In this document: one piece after another, positions 1 through 10,491 of the stretch
How the letters are laid out: every line of letters begins with the position of its first letter
Position numbering within the stretch: the stretch's first letter is position 1
NCBI GenBank assembly: GCA_029247405.1
Contig: JAQWLH010000043.1
Coordinates: 29,657-93,656 of the forward strand
Direction of reading: 5' to 3'
DNA from: Mariniblastus sp.
GTDB taxonomy: Bacteria > Planctomycetota > Planctomycetia > Pirellulales > Pirellulaceae
Length of the DNA: 64,000 nt
Notes under the pieces: generated by a model
Database searches by the model: none
The model's input: only the letters and a program-made list of their open reading frames with translations
What the model was told of the DNA's origin: nothing
Made by a program: the position numbers and the translations under genes

Positions 1-1029
1 GATCCACGTGCTCCCAAAATGCACAAGATAATCGAAGGCAAAGAAATCGCTGAGAAGACAAATTTATCAGCCCCCCACACCGTCCATTGCCTAGCCGATG
101 GCAATATCATGATTTCGATGCTCGGTGATGCCCAAGGAGAGGGCCCCGGTGGCTTCCTTCTGCTCGATGACGAATTCAACGTTAAAGGACGATGGGAAAA
201 AGATGCGACAGGGATGAAATACAATTATGACTTTTGGTATCAACCACGCCACAACGTGATGATCTCAAGTGAATGGGGGGCACCCAACACTGTCTCTCAG
301 GGATTTAAACTTGATGACGTCAAGGCTGGAAAGTACGGCCAACAACTTCACTTCTGGGATTGGAAAGAACATACGATCAAGCAGACGCTCGACCTCGGTG
401 AGAAGGGAATGATTCCGCTTGAAGTCCGCTTCCATCATAACCCTGATAGCGTTCACGGATTTGTCGGCGCCGCGCTCAGCAGTACGATGTGGCATTGGTA
501 TCAAAAAGAAGGAAAATGGACTGCAGACACTGTCATCGCTGTCGATCCGGTAGAAACCGAAGGCTGGCCGTTCCCGGTTCCCGGGTTGATTACCGATCTC
601 GTGCTTTCAATGGACGATAAATGGCTTTACTTTTCGAATTGGTTGCATGGCGACCTTCGTCAATACGATGTCAGCGATCCGGCTAATCCCAAACTGACGG
701 GTCAGGTTTGGTTGGGAGGCGTCATCGGCAAGGGCGAACCGGTCAATGGAAAGAAACTGGGTGGCGGGCCGCAAATGCTGCAACTTAGTCTCGATGGGAA
801 AAGACTCTATGTGACTAATTCGCTTTACAGCCCTTGGGACAATCAATTTTATCCTGACATGGCCAAAGCGGGTTCGTACTTGCTCGAAGTTGATTGCGAC
901 ACGAACAAAGGCGGACTAAAAGTCAACGAGAAATTCATGGTCGACTTTGGAAAAGAACCGGGCGGGGCAGCACGAGCCCATGAAATTCGCTTCCCGGGGG
1001 GTGATTGCACTTCGGATATCTGGATTTAA
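1..1029 (+). CDS. Selenium-binding protein (SBP56) / methanethiol oxidase, 5'-truncated by window edge
   Basis: The frame is open from base 1 (reads DPRAPK before the first ATG at 19), so the ORF-track start is only an internal Met and the gene begins outside the window. The 336 visible residues match the C-terminal three quarters of the SELENBP1/SBP56 family (usually about 460 aa): family signatures include [44 protein letters not shown] and the exact family C-terminus [10 protein letters not shown]. Known members are copper-dependent methanethiol oxidases that turn methanethiol into formaldehyde, H2S and H2O2, a plausible step in marine methylated-sulfur turnover. The N-terminal part, including any signal peptide and the CxxC segment, lies outside the window. 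No operon partner is visible downstream (434 bp gap). Family assignment is very secure; the substrate is inferred from the family. Confidence 0.95.
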   Translation, partial: DPRAPKMHKIIEGKEIAEKTNLSAPHTVHCLADGNIMISMLGDAQGEGPGGFLLLDDEFNVKGRWEKDATGMKYNYDFWYQPRHNVMISSEWGAPNTVSQGFKLDDVKAGKYGQQLHFWDWKEHTIKQTLDLGEKGMIPLEVRFHHNPDSVHGFVGAALSSTMWHWYQKEGKWTADTVIAVDPVETEGWPFPVPGLITDLVLSMDDKWLYFSNWLHGDLRQYDVSDPANPKLTGQVWLGGVIGKGEPVNGKKLGGGPQMLQLSLDGKRLYVTNSLYSPWDNQFYPDMAKAGSYLLEVDCDTNKGGLKVNEKFMVDFGKEPGGAARAHEIRFPGGDCTSDIWI

Positions 1030-1463
1030 AAATTGCTGGCAGTCCTGCTTCATCCGTGGTGCACGCTGGGTAACAAAAGTCACACTCGATTAGGTGAATT
1101 GAACGATTTTAGACCAGAAGCCGGTATTTACACCACAAAAATGACGCACTCGAAATAAGAACGTCAATTTTCTGCGCGATTACCGTTCACTGATTCACTT
1201 GTTGATTTAGGATAGAGGTGTTCCTGTGCGTTTCGGCTCGCTTGAACTTTGCTGTCGATAAAGTGGTTGATAACGGATCGAGTTGAGCTTGGTAAATCAA
1301 CTCAAACTATTGAATTCGAAGCATGACCCTTATAGACTCAAATCGGTTCTCCGGCCTTTTTGAGGGCGCTAATCGTGACTCAATTACGACCGACGCTCAC
1401 AGTCGGGCCGGGCACGGTGGTCGAATGATGAATCCATCACAAAATGAAAGAAATATAAAAAGC
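1030..1463. other. Intergenic, no gene seen
   Basis: This stretch separates the SBP56 gene from the next gene. I see no terminator with a T-run, no tRNA and no convincing small ORF. The ORF track extends the next gene back to 1323, but that extension lies before a clear signal peptide and is treated as non-coding. It presumably holds the promoter of the large dehydrogenase gene. Confidence 0.5.
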
Positions 1464-4400
1464 ATGAATCGCAATCTTTATCCCGTGCGAAAGAGACGTC
1501 TCTCTCTGATGTTGTTCCTTTTCGTTTTACCCCTGTTGTTTACATTTCAGTCTGCCTCCGCTCAACAATTTGCCTTTAAACAAAATGACGTCGTCGCTGT
1601 TTATGGCAATGGCCTTGCTGACAGAATGCAGCACTCGCCTTGGGTTGAAACCGTTCTTCAAAGCCACCTCAAAGGCATGAATGTCAGTTTCCGCAACATG
1701 AGTTTCTCCGGAGACATGGTCAACAAGCGCCCTCGAAACAAGGGTTTTACCAATGATGCCGAATACCTACAGCATGTCGCCCCAGACGTCGTATTCACGT
1801 TTTACGGGTACAACGAGTCTCACGCAGGTCCCGCCGGCGCGGCCGCTTATCACGATGAATTATTAAAACTGATTCAACGGTATTCCAAACTCCGCAAGGA
1901 AAAAGGCAAGGACGTGCGGTTCGTCCTGTTCAGCCCCGTTGCTTATCAAAATTTTGGTGATCGAAATCTCCCGGATGGAAACGAACTAAACAAAAACCTG
2001 GCAGCTTACACCGAGGCGACTCGAAAGGCGGCCGCCGAAGCCGACGTGACGTTCGTCGATCTTTTCACGCCGACCCTGAATTTGTTCAAAGCCAACTCCC
2101 AGCAACACACCGTCAACGGTATTCACCTGAATGCCAAGGGATATGAAGAACTTGCCGGAATCATCTCAGAATCACTCCTCGCCAAGGCGTCGCCGCAACG
2201 GGACGGCCTGGCCAGCATTTACGACGCCGTCAAAGACAAAAACTGGCATTGGCACAATCGCTATCATGCGACTGATGGTAATGACGTTTGGGGCGGTCGA
2301 TCGACCCTGACCTTTGTCGATGGTCAAAGCAACGCTGACGTGCTCAAGCACGAGTTAGTAATGCTGGATGTAATGACTGCCAATCGTGACAAAGCGATCT
2401 GGGCAGCTGCCAAGGGACAAAAGTACTCAGTCGATGACAGCAATGTTCCACCTCCCATTAAAGTCATTTCAAACGTGGGCGGGGGCAGCAAAAGTTCGAG
2501 TGCTGAGAAAGAAGGCAGTATCGATTATCTCTCGCCCGAAGAATCGCTGGCGAAGATCAATGTCCCCGAGGGTTACGAACTGAACCTCTTCGCCTCCGAA
2601 GTTCAATTTCCAGAATTGGCAAACCCGGTACAGATGCAGGTCGACACAAAAGGTCGACTTTGGGTCGCCAGCTGGAATACGTATCCCAAATGGGAACCCG
2701 GCAAAGAAATGAATGACAAGCTCATGATTTTTGAGGACACCGATCAAGACGGAAAGGCAGATACACGCAAAATCTTTGCTCATGTCCACAACCCGCTTGG
2801 ATTCGAGTTCTGGGGTGGTGGCGTAATCGTCACTTCCGGTCCTGATCTGTTATTCCTGAAGGATACCGATGGAGACGATAAAGCCGACGTGCGCTACCCG
2901 CTCTTGCAAGGCCTGGGAACCGCCGATACCCACCACGCGGCCAACAATTTAGTCATGGGTCCCGATGGCGGAATTTATTGGCAAAGTGGAATCTTTTTAG
3001 TTCATAACCACGAGACACCTTGGGACCAAAACCTGAACGTCGGTGGCTCTGGAATGTATCGCTTCGACCCTCGCACCTTCGCGATCACACCGCATGCCGC
3101 CAACTCTCCCAACCCGCACGGCACCAGTTTTGATCGCTGGGGTTACTGCTACGCCAATGACGGAACCGGAGGAAAGTCCTATCAGGTGCGTCCCGAAGGC
3201 AAGGGCTTCAAAATGCACATGTTGCTGACCAAGGAATTCCGGCCAGTCGCCGCGAACGCGATCCTTTCGTCAGAGCACTTCCCCGAGGAACTTCAAGACG
3301 ATTTCTTAATCTGTAATACGATCGGTTTTCTGGGCGTCAAACAATATGCCCTCGATCGAGATGGAAACGGTCTAAACCGAGAACTCGGCCAAGTTTGGGG
3401 AACTCCAGGGGTGGAATTACTCAACAGCGCTGATCGGAATTTTCGTCCGACTGATGCCGTCATCGGGGAAGACGGAGCTCTTTACGTTGCCGATTGGCAC
3501 AACGCCATCATTGGTCACATGCAACACAACATTCGCGACCCCAATCGTGACCATAAGCACGGCCGGATTTTCCGCTTGACGGTCAAAGATCGACCGTTGC
3601 AAAAGCCCGTGAAGATCCACGGTCAGCCCATCATGGCACTGCTTGAAAACCTCAAGCACCCAGTCAACGGGGTGCGTCACCGAACCCGTGTTGAGCTTAG
3701 TGCTCATGACTCCGATGCAGTCGTTTCTGCGACTCAACAATGGATGAAAGATTTTGACCCGAATGACGAAACCGAAGCTCATCATCTGCTTGAGGCACTT
3801 TGGCTGCACCAGCAGCATGGAGTGCGAAACGAAGAACTTTTGACAAAGCTTTTAAATTCTGACGTCAAGCATGCGGTTGTTGCAGCCAATACGGTCAAAC
3901 ACTTTTGGCACACCGTGAATGCCAAAAGCGGAGGTCAATTTGCCGCTCCGCCTGAATCTGAATTCGTCAAGTTCAAGGCTCCCAAGCATCTCAGCGCTGC
4001 AGACAAAAAAGTTTACAACCAGGGTGCCAAGATATACCAACGCGAGTCGCATTGCGCCACGTGTCACTTATCGCATGGTAAAGGAAGCCCTAATGTTTAC
4101 CCACCACTCGTGAATAGCCCTTGGGTTCTTGGCAGCGAAGAGCGGCTTATCAAAATGACCTTACACGGCGTGTGGGGGAAAATGGTTGTCAATGGAAAAA
4201 CCTACGACCCATCTCGTGGGGTGCCACCAATGACCGCGTTTCGATCGATTTTAAAAGACAATGAACTGGCAGCTGTTTTGACCTTTGTCCGAAACACATG
4301 GGGTAACAAGGCTTCACCCGTCAGCCCCGCCAGCGTCAAGAAAATCCGCAAACAAACAAGTGACCGCAGTGCGTTTTGGAAGCCAGAAGATTTGCTGGCC

Positions 4401-4958
4401 GAGCACCCGCTCGAAGCGGCTTTTGCTGGAAACAACGTCGAAGTCAAAGAGTTTATCAACAAGGCGTTGGAGGTTGAATTGCTGGCGACCCCATTAAGCG
4501 AACTGGCCAACGTCGCAATCGAGCGTGGAAATACCAACCGAGGCAAAATGCTCTTCTATCAGTCGGCCGCCGCCTGTTTCGCGTGTCACGATCCGCCTCG
4601 TGGCGCCGCTCGCTTGGGACCCGATTTGGCGAAAATGCCAGGCAAGCTCTCCAATGAGGAACTGGTCGATTCGATTCTTCGACCGTCCACATTGATCGAC
4701 AAGGAATATGCCCAAGTAAAGGTCTTAACCCTTGATGGCAAGATGCAAACAGGAATTCGGATTTCAGAAACTGACAAAGAGATTGTCCTCCGAAACCTGG
4801 CCGAACCTGATCCGATCACGATTGCCCAAGATGACATCGACGATGTCATGGAAGCAAAGCTTTCGTTGATGCCCGAAAATTTGGTAAGGCAATTAAAAAG
4901 CCGCCGAGAATTCGACGACTTGATGAAATACGTTCTTGAAATCAGACAGCGAAAGTAA
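1464..4958 (+). CDS. Secreted PVC-type membrane-bound dehydrogenase with N-terminal SGNH-like domain and two cytochrome c modules
   Basis: The start is set at ATG 1464 ([12 protein letters not shown]...) because it directly begins a signal peptide (basic n-region, hydrophobic core, ASAQ cleavage site); the track start at 1323 adds 47 unsupported residues. Domain order in the 1164-aa protein: signal peptide 1-34; SGNH/GDSL-hydrolase-like fold about 40-235; PVC-type putative membrane-bound dehydrogenase propeller (TIGR02604-like) about 370-720, starting [11 protein letters not shown]; alpha-helical linker; a class I cytochrome c with CATCH at 864-868 ([11 protein letters not shown]); and a Planctomycete/Verrucomicrobium-type heme module (TIGR02603-like) with CFACH at 1038-1042. 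The SGNH domain lacks the usual nucleophile (GNGL where GDSL is expected) and has NGIH instead of DxxH, so it may not be catalytic. Likely periplasmic or outer-membrane redox enzyme acting on carbohydrate; the substrate is not known. Confidence 0.88.
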   Translation: MNRNLYPVRKRRLSLMLFLFVLPLLFTFQSASAQQFAFKQNDVVAVYGNGLADRMQHSPWVETVLQSHLKGMNVSFRNMSFSGDMVNKRPRNKGFTNDAEYLQHVAPDVVFTFYGYNESHAGPAGAAAYHDELLKLIQRYSKLRKEKGKDVRFVLFSPVAYQNFGDRNLPDGNELNKNLAAYTEATRKAAAEADVTFVDLFTPTLNLFKANSQQHTVNGIHLNAKGYEELAGIISESLLAKASPQRDGLASIYDAVKDKNWHWHNRYHATDGNDVWGGRSTLTFVDGQSNADVLKHELVMLDVMTANRDKAIWAAAKGQKYSVDDSNVPPPIKVISNVGGGSKSSSAEKEGSIDYLSPEESLAKINVPEGYELNLFASEVQFPELANPVQMQVDTKGRLWVASWNTYPKWEPGKEMNDKLMIFEDTDQDGKADTRKIFAHVHNPLGFEFWGGGVIVTSGPDLLFLKDTDGDDKADVRYPLLQGLGTADTHHAANNLVMGPDGGIYWQSGIFLVHNHETPWDQNLNVGGSGMYRFDPRTFAITPHAANSPNPHGTSFDRWGYCYANDGTGGKSYQVRPEGKGFKMHMLLTKEFRPVAANAILSSEHFPEELQDDFLICNTIGFLGVKQYALDRDGNGLNRELGQVWGTPGVELLNSADRNFRPTDAVIGEDGALYVADWHNAIIGHMQHNIRDPNRDHKHGRIFRLTVKDRPLQKPVKIHGQPIMALLENLKHPVNGVRHRTRVELSAHDSDAVVSATQQWMKDFDPNDETEAHHLLEALWLHQQHGVRNEELLTKLLNSDVKHAVVAANTVKHFWHTVNAKSGGQFAAPPESEFVKFKAPKHLSAADKKVYNQGAKIYQRESHCATCHLSHGKGSPNVYPPLVNSPWVLGSEERLIKMTLHGVWGKMVVNGKTYDPSRGVPPMTAFRSILKDNELAAVLTFVRNTWGNKASPVSPASVKKIRKQTSDRSAFWKPEDLLAEHPLEAAFAGNNVEVKEFINKALEVELLATPLSELANVAIERGNTNRGKMLFYQSAAACFACHDPPRGAARLGPDLAKMPGKLSNEELVDSILRPSTLIDKEYAQVKVLTLDGKMQTGIRISETDKEIVLRNLAEPDPITIAQDDIDDVMEAKLSLMPENLVRQLKSRREFDDLMKYVLEIRQRK

Positions 4959-5313
4959 ACGCAATTTACGAGTGATCGCCGTGACTGGACTCCCAACACG
5001 GCATCACAAGTAGGCGTTTGCAATCCGGATTTCTCGTCACGGAGATACTGCCGCAGGCTAGATTATCACCTGCAAACCAAGGACTCACGCAATAACAATC
5101 GCGTGCGAGACGACCCTATACGCAGTCGTTGTTCAGTGCTTGGCAGGAGGATCTTTGTCAAGCGATAATTCCACCCCCGACTCAACCCAAACTTTAGATC
5201 CCCTTGCGCTCCGGCTCACATTTATTTCAGTCGAATGTGTGAACCCCTCGGGAACTGGTTATCATAAAGGACCGAACATGCTCGGTCTCGCCACCCACTC
5301 TCAGGATTGCAAC
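4959..5313. other. Intergenic, no gene seen
   Basis: The region lies between two same-strand genes coding for secreted proteins. The ORF track runs the next gene from 5140, but residues before 5314 do not look like protein and precede a signal peptide. No hairpin with a T-run and no RNA gene is visible. Confidence 0.45.
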
Positions 5314-6549
5314 ATGAAATTTTTCCGTGTGTTACTCATCGCCACATTACTTGCCATTCCCTGTGTCCGATCCTCCAGTGCTGATGACTGGAAGAGTTTT
5401 CGCGGTCCCGGTGGTCAGGGTTACTCAAGCGAAACAAACTTGCCTGCTGAATGGAGCGATGACCAGAATCTCACCTGGAAGTTGAAATTGCCGGGTGCGG
5501 GCTCTTCGAGCCCAATTTCGTTGGGTGAAAAACTGTATGTGACTTCTTACAGCGGTTACGGCATCGGAGACAGTGGAGGCAGTTTAGAGGACTTAAAACT
5601 GCACCTCGTTTGCGTCAACCCTAAGAACGGAAGCATTGAATGGGACACCAAGATCAATGCGACGAAGGGCGAAAGCAAGCGTGTCCGGGATCATGGCTAT
5701 GCTGCCGCAACACCCACGACCGACGGAAAACATATTTATGTGTTTTTTGGGAAATCCGGTGTCGTGAAATACGACCTCCAAGGCCAAAGAATCTGGCAGA
5801 CCTCAGTAGGCGATGGTGTCCATGGCTGGGGTTGCGGCACGTCTCCTGTGCTTTACCAAAATCTTGTTATCGTCAATGCCAGTGTGGAGAGCGGTTCTAT
5901 TGTTGCAATCGACAAAGAATCAGGGGAGGAAAAATGGCGAGCCAAGAGTATGAACCGATCATGGAGCACCCCGCACCTTGTTGATATCAATGGGAAACAG
6001 GAATTGGTCGTCAATTCAAAAAATGAAATCCTCGCTTACGATCCGGCATCCGGAAAAGAACTCTGGAAATGTGAGGGAATTCCGGACTACGTTTGCCCCA
6101 GTATCGTCTCACACCAGGGAGTGGTTTACGTTCTCGGTGGACGCTCGTCGATGACCGTTGCCGTCAAAGCAGGAGGGCAGGGCGAAGTCAAAGAACTTTG
6201 GCGAGCTAACGTCGGCGCCAATGTTACTTCGCCTGTCGTTTTCGAAGATCACCTTTATTGGGTAAGCGATCGAAACAAAGTCGCTTACTGCTTGAAGCTG
6301 GCCGATGGAGAAGTTGTCTACAAGCAGCGAGTTGATTCGCAACCTTACGCCTCTTCGGTAATCGCTGACGGGAAGATCTATGTCGTCACTCGGCGGGGTG
6401 GAACAATCGTTCTGGCCGCCAAACCAGAGTTTGAAATACTCTCAAACAACAAACTCACCGATGACACGCAATTCAACGCCAGTCCGATTATTTCCAATGG
6501 AAAACTCTACTTACGCAGCGATCAAAATCTTTATTGCATTGCTAAGTAA
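5314..6549 (+). CDS. Secreted PQQ-like beta-propeller repeat protein
   Basis: The start is placed at ATG 5314 (MKFFRVLLIATLLAIP), which opens a typical signal peptide ending SSADD; the track start at 5140 is unlikely. The 411-aa protein begins its mature part with DWKSFRGPGGQGYS and then shows repeated blades such as GEKLYVTSYSG, GKHIYVFFGKSG, ASGKELWKCEG, QGVVYVLGGRS and DGKIYVVTRRGG, the pattern of PQQ_2/PQQ-like propellers (pyrrolo-quinoline quinone repeat fold). The fold is secure. Members of this planctomycete type are usually structural or scaffolding propellers rather than proven PQQ enzymes, and no cytochrome or transmembrane domain is attached here. It is a paralogue of the gene at 57902-59176 (mature start WARWRGPTG). 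Likely periplasmic. The function is unknown. Confidence 0.85.
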   Translation: MKFFRVLLIATLLAIPCVRSSSADDWKSFRGPGGQGYSSETNLPAEWSDDQNLTWKLKLPGAGSSSPISLGEKLYVTSYSGYGIGDSGGSLEDLKLHLVCVNPKNGSIEWDTKINATKGESKRVRDHGYAAATPTTDGKHIYVFFGKSGVVKYDLQGQRIWQTSVGDGVHGWGCGTSPVLYQNLVIVNASVESGSIVAIDKESGEEKWRAKSMNRSWSTPHLVDINGKQELVVNSKNEILAYDPASGKELWKCEGIPDYVCPSIVSHQGVVYVLGGRSSMTVAVKAGGQGEVKELWRANVGANVTSPVVFEDHLYWVSDRNKVAYCLKLADGEVVYKQRVDSQPYASSVIADGKIYVVTRRGGTIVLAAKPEFEILSNNKLTDDTQFNASPIISNGKLYLRSDQNLYCIAK

Positions 6550-6671
6550 ATCAACCATCTGGAAGAGTCAAATCAACACTGACTTGCCAACAACGGAAAT
6601 GTCCAGACCAGTGCAGGGCATGTGTTTCATTGGTCACCCAAAAAGCAGAACGCGGAGAAAAATTGCTGCAT

Positions 6672-7820
6672 TTATTTTGGCAATGCGGTGTTTGGTTTGA
6701 CTGCGTTTTTTGGATAGGGGTTTTTCTCTCCAAAAACCAGCATGGCTGCTCGGGTCTCAACAGTAACGAACGATTCGTCAATTTCTCCTTGCGAGTTCTG
6801 AACATGGCGGAGGTCTAAACGAAGATGCTCGGCTAGAAATGGATACGCAGCCATGCGTTTTGACACCCCGTAATCGTGTTCTTCCTTAGGAAAATGAGCG
6901 TTCTTGACTTTGTCAGCCGCATGATAAAGCTCGTAAACATGCTGGATATAAGGAAACTCATTCTCAGGGACCTTGTTGGTCCAGTCAGATCCATTGGAAA
7001 TCACCATCTGAGGCCGCGGGGCCGCCAACGCTGCAATCTCAGCGTTGTTGGTCTTGTGTTGGTCACTTTGATGGATGGGCATGCCGCTTTCGCAAACACA
7101 ACCACCGAAGAAATGAGCCGAAACTTGACACACCGGAACGCTTACCGCCACTCGTTCATCAATTGCCGCTAGAACGAAGGATTGCGTGCCACCTCCAGAA
7201 CATCCGGTGATGGCAAGTCGTTTTGCATCCACCCCGGGTAGGGAAACAAGAAAGTCAAGCGAACGGATGCTGTTCCAAGTTTGAAGCCTAAGCACCTCGG
7301 GGGTCTGTTTGTGTTTCCACCCCGCTTGCTTCCAATCGCCATAGCCGACCATGTCGTATTGAAAAACTGCAGCCCCACTGCGTGCTAAAACAGCACATCG
7401 TGTTTGCCGAGTAGGGACGAACCGACCGCCGTGTCCGTGCGGGCAAAGAATCCCAGCCAGATCCTCTTTGAATTTTGTTGGTCGATAAAGTGAACCTGTA
7501 ACAAAAAATCCAGGCGAACTTTCGAACGCAACACTCTCAACGGTATACCCGTCGTACACTCGCTTGTTTGAAAACTTTGGATTCAAAGGCGTTTTATCTG
7601 GCAAGATCGTCAATCCGGCGCCCCGCAAAACACCCTCAATGATCACCTGTTTCCGTTTTTTCCAACCTGCCAAATTCTTAAAAGACGATTTAAATTCTTC
7701 AAGTTCTGCGCGTGCTTCCTCCGGAGTTTGGGCATAACCTCGGCGAAGTTGCGTCTCCTGAGCTACAGTGACTCCCAACCACAGCCCCGTAAAAACAATC
7801 GAAAAGAACATTTTGTTCAT
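6672..7820 (-). CDS. Secreted alpha/beta hydrolase, acetyl xylan esterase-like
   Basis: The start at 7820 is supported by a strong ribosome binding site (AAGGAGG, plus-strand cctcctt at 7827-7833) and by a signal peptide ([21 protein letters not shown]). The 382-aa protein has the alpha/beta hydrolase landmarks: oxyanion-region ILCPHGHGG, nucleophile elbow GCSGGG with the Ser in [10 protein letters not shown], an acid region near ISNGSDWTN and the catalytic His in [10 protein letters not shown]. This combination is typical of the planctomycete acetyl xylan esterase/DUF-type hydrolases that act outside the cytoplasm on acylated sugars or polysaccharides. The substrate cannot be read from sequence. 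It is a single-gene unit transcribed towards the converging PQQ-like gene, with a 122-bp gap. Confidence 0.8.
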   Translation of the reverse strand: MNKMFFSIVFTGLWLGVTVAQETQLRRGYAQTPEEARAELEEFKSSFKNLAGWKKRKQVIIEGVLRGAGLTILPDKTPLNPKFSNKRVYDGYTVESVAFESSPGFFVTGSLYRPTKFKEDLAGILCPHGHGGRFVPTRQTRCAVLARSGAAVFQYDMVGYGDWKQAGWKHKQTPEVLRLQTWNSIRSLDFLVSLPGVDAKRLAITGCSGGGTQSFVLAAIDERVAVSVPVCQVSAHFFGGCVCESGMPIHQSDQHKTNNAEIAALAAPRPQMVISNGSDWTNKVPENEFPYIQHVYELYHAADKVKNAHFPKEEHDYGVSKRMAAYPFLAEHLRLDLRHVQNSQGEIDESFVTVETRAAMLVFGEKNPYPKNAVKPNTALPK

Positions 7821-7826
7821 CTAAAT

Positions 7827-7833
7827 CCTCCTT
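7827..7833 (-). promoter_or_regulatory. Strong Shine-Dalgarno for the alpha/beta hydrolase gene
   Basis: On the minus strand the sequence reads AAGGAGG followed by six bases and ATG. It is the best ribosome binding site in this half of the window and fixes the start of the hydrolase gene. Confidence 0.75.
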
Positions 7834-7847
7834 CAATTGGAATCAGC

Positions 7848-7877
7848 GTATTAGGCTTCGATGTATTAGGCTTCGAT
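7848..7877. repeat. Two perfect 15-bp tandem copies
   Basis: The unit gtattaggcttcgat occurs twice in direct succession, followed by the first four bases of a third copy (gtat). It lies just upstream of the hydrolase ribosome binding site, so copy-number change would alter the 5' leader or spacing. It may simply be a slippage product. Confidence 0.7.
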
Positions 7878-8165
7878 GTATCAGACTCACTATTTTAGCG
7901 AGGAGTTAGTCGATGCCAATCTAATTCGCAGTCATCAATTCAATGAAAAATCTCTTCGTGCGAGACCGGCGGTCAAATCAAAGAAAATTTAAGCAGCTAC
8001 TCTGCTTCTAGATCTCTCAAATCAACTTTGATTTTCAATAAAACGAGAGTGGATTAAGCTCCGGAGTACTTTGCTGATCAAACGCAATTTCCCCAATAAG
8101 CCGCACCACGTTTTCGAGCGACCGCTGTTGTTCACGGTCTGTCACACCCAAACCCATTGGCGTGA

Positions 8166-8579
8166 TCATTCACCGGCACCCGACTTGATCCGCGCAACTT
8201 CTCCCTCATCGAGCGTCCAGCCCCCACTCGGGCCTCGGGAAAGCAACGTCAGCTCAGCAAGCGAGGCGCAAGCTAGCTCGTCATTGGCATGGCTAATCTT
8301 CACGACCACATTACCTTTGAGTGTTCGTATGTTGTTTGGAGTGTTCTCCAAAACATCAGCATCCGTCGCATTTTCTTCAAATTGAAAGTCACCCAGAACA
8401 TTCCACATTTCAACAACGGGAGTACTATCAGGGACACCTCGAATTCCGTCGTACACGACCTTCCCATCCAGTTCGATCTGAACCGTCAAAAGTCGTTGGC
8501 CAGGTGGGCGTCCGCAAGACGATAGAGTTACCAACAGACACAGCAGTCCCGTCATGCAGAAGTATGTGAAGTATTTCAT
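8166..8579 (-). CDS. Small predicted lipoprotein of unknown function
   Basis: The 137-aa product begins with a lipoprotein signal (MKYFTYFCMTGLLCLLVTLSSC) and a lipobox ending LSSC, so it is probably anchored in a membrane facing the periplasm. The mature part is mostly polar with predicted beta-strand character (LLTVQIELDGKVVYDGIRG) and no motif that I recognise. No domain family or catalytic signature is visible. It sits alone between two gaps of over 300 bp, read towards the hydrolase gene. Coding status is supported by the clean signal/lipobox and the length, not by homology. Confidence 0.6.
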   Translation of the reverse strand: MKYFTYFCMTGLLCLLVTLSSCGRPPGQRLLTVQIELDGKVVYDGIRGVPDSTPVVEMWNVLGDFQFEENATDADVLENTPNNIRTLKGNVVVKISHANDELACASLAELTLLSRGPSGGWTLDEGEVARIKSGAGE

Positions 8580-8886
8580 CCAACTTTTACCCTTTTTATA
8601 ATTGATTAAGTGTGGGTCAAATTCTTCAAGTCGAATGGTTTCAATTCAGCTCTTTGCCCATAAGACTCTAAGAATTATACCAGCTTTAGATCCGTTTCCT
8701 GCTGGATGAAAGAGGCAACCCAACTCACCCAATGGCCAAAATGGGCTCCGTCGCCAATCGCAACGACAAAGCAAGCTGGCTTTCAAGTCGATCTCAAATG
8801 AGTAACATGACATCGCCTGGACTGGACAGCCACTGGTATTTCATCACCCAAACAAACTCGCATAAAACGCAACGGCGATCTCGCAC
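8580..8886. other. Divergent intergenic region, nothing specific seen
   Basis: It separates the lipoprotein gene (minus) from dgt (plus), so it should carry two divergent promoters. I cannot pick out a convincing -35/-10 pair, hairpin or RNA. Confidence 0.4.
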
Positions 8887-10215
8887 ATGAATCTAAATTG
8901 GCACACCTTACTCAGCACTTCTCGGCATGGCGCCAAGCCAAACATGACAGCCAAGGGTCTCCCACGTTCGTTTCGAAGTCCGTTTGAAACGGACTATGAT
9001 CGTGCGGTCTATTCTTCGTCGTTTCGTCGACTGGGGAAAAAGACTCAAGTTCACCCGATGGAAAAAAATGCCCATGTCCACAATCGACTCACCCATTCTC
9101 TCGAGGTCGCATCAGTGGCACGATCGTTTGGTAGAAGGCTCGGACACTTGCTTGAAGAAAAGGGAGAGCTGCCGGATTCGGTCAATGAATACGATCTTGC
9201 ATTTTCGCTTATGGCGGCTTCGCTGGCACATGACATCGGCAATCCGCCCTTCGGGCACGCCGGTGAATACGCTATACGGGAATGGCTAGAAAGTCACTCC
9301 GACGAATTTTTTCCTGTTGATTTTCATGACGAGCACCTGATTGCTGACGTTTCAATCTTTGAAGGAAACGCTCAAGGGTTCAGGCTGGCCTCTCGAAAAG
9401 ACCTAGGCGAATTGGCGTATCTTCAGTTCACCTACTGCTCACTCGGAGCGATGGTGAAGTACCCGTGGACATCGACTGATCCAAGAGCGCAAGAAACGGG
9501 TAAATACAACTTTTTCTCCAGCGAAGCCAATTTAGCAACAGAGGTTTTCGGTGAGATGGGGTTGTTGGAAGGCAGCATGTTCAAAAGGCACCCCTTGTCC
9601 TTCTTGTCTGAAGCAGCAGATGACATTTGCTATCGGGTCATCGACATTGAAGATGCCGTGGAAATCAACGAACTAACCCACGGCGAAGCAATGATTCATT
9701 ACCTTGGATTACTCGGGGATTCCCAAAAAGAATATCACAAGACGATGGGCTTGCCCCAACTGCGTGCTGTTGTGATCGGTCGATTGATTGATGTATTCTG
9801 GAAAGTGTTTGTCGACAATTACGATCAGATCATAGCGGGCGAACGTGTCGACGATCTTAAAAAAGACTTGTCCCCGAGGGACGCTGATTGCTTTGCTTCT
9901 GTCAAAAATACAAATACGACCAAGATTTTCACGGCGGAAAGAAAGGTACGCGTCGAGATCGGTTCTTACCAAGTCATGGGGAGAATCTTGAAAGCTCTTG
10001 GGAAAGCAACCTTCGCTCTGTCAAAAAGCCAGAACCTGAAATCTGTACCTTTTATCGCCCAGCGATGTCTATCACTTGCCTGGAGTCAGGATTACATTAC
10101 CGATAATGCGCATCAACCGTTTTCCTGGTGGATTCATCCGATTTTAGATTTTATCTCCAGCATGACGGATGACCGGGCGATTGAGATATCGAATTCGATT
10201 AACGGATTTAACTGA
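8887..10215 (+). CDS. dgt: Deoxyguanosinetriphosphate triphosphohydrolase (dGTPase)
   Basis: The 442-aa product is an HD-superfamily dNTPase of the E. coli Dgt type, which hydrolyses dGTP to deoxyguanosine and tripolyphosphate and so controls the dNTP pool. Diagnostic segments are DYDRAVYSSSFRRLGKKTQVHP near the N-terminus, the first metal His in NRLTHSLEVASVARS, the HD pair in LAHDIGNPPFGHAGE, and the distal Asp region DDICYRVIDIEDAVEI. Length fits the family (about 400-500 aa). The ATG at 8887 has no strong Shine-Dalgarno but gives the normal N-terminus. The gene stands alone and converges on the HEAT-repeat gene. Confidence 0.9.
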   Translation: MNLNWHTLLSTSRHGAKPNMTAKGLPRSFRSPFETDYDRAVYSSSFRRLGKKTQVHPMEKNAHVHNRLTHSLEVASVARSFGRRLGHLLEEKGELPDSVNEYDLAFSLMAASLAHDIGNPPFGHAGEYAIREWLESHSDEFFPVDFHDEHLIADVSIFEGNAQGFRLASRKDLGELAYLQFTYCSLGAMVKYPWTSTDPRAQETGKYNFFSSEANLATEVFGEMGLLEGSMFKRHPLSFLSEAADDICYRVIDIEDAVEINELTHGEAMIHYLGLLGDSQKEYHKTMGLPQLRAVVIGRLIDVFWKVFVDNYDQIIAGERVDDLKKDLSPRDADCFASVKNTNTTKIFTAERKVRVEIGSYQVMGRILKALGKATFALSKSQNLKSVPFIAQRCLSLAWSQDYITDNAHQPFSWWIHPILDFISSMTDDRAIEISNSINGFN

Positions 10216-10491
10216 GCCAAAAAAGCAGTTCCCAAGGCCCCCTCAACCATTCGGTTTTGTTTTTACGATCCGCTTCTGCCGATGAAGTAAAGTACAGAAG
10301 GCCCGTCGTCCCAATTGCAAAATGTCGAGCTCCAACAATGCCAGCCACGGACCGCATTGCACGAACGAAATTTCGTCAATAAGCAGCATGGGCGACAACT
10401 TGTTGGTGTGTGGCTGCGTTATGGTGGTTTTGAAGTCCGCCTTTATTTTCGAAGGTCTCAATAGCTTTGTTCGACACGAACCAATCTCAGC

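Larger units (their letters stand above)
7821..8165. other. Intergenic; promoter region of hydrolase gene
   Basis: The stretch contains the Shine-Dalgarno above and a short tandem duplication (separate entry). The remainder shows no RNA gene or plausible coding frame. Confidence 0.45.

Noticed and set aside
10243-10461. 72-aa minus-strand ORF between dgt and the HEAT gene
   Set aside because: No ribosome binding site, signal or known motif; could be a small gene, but I cannot support it.
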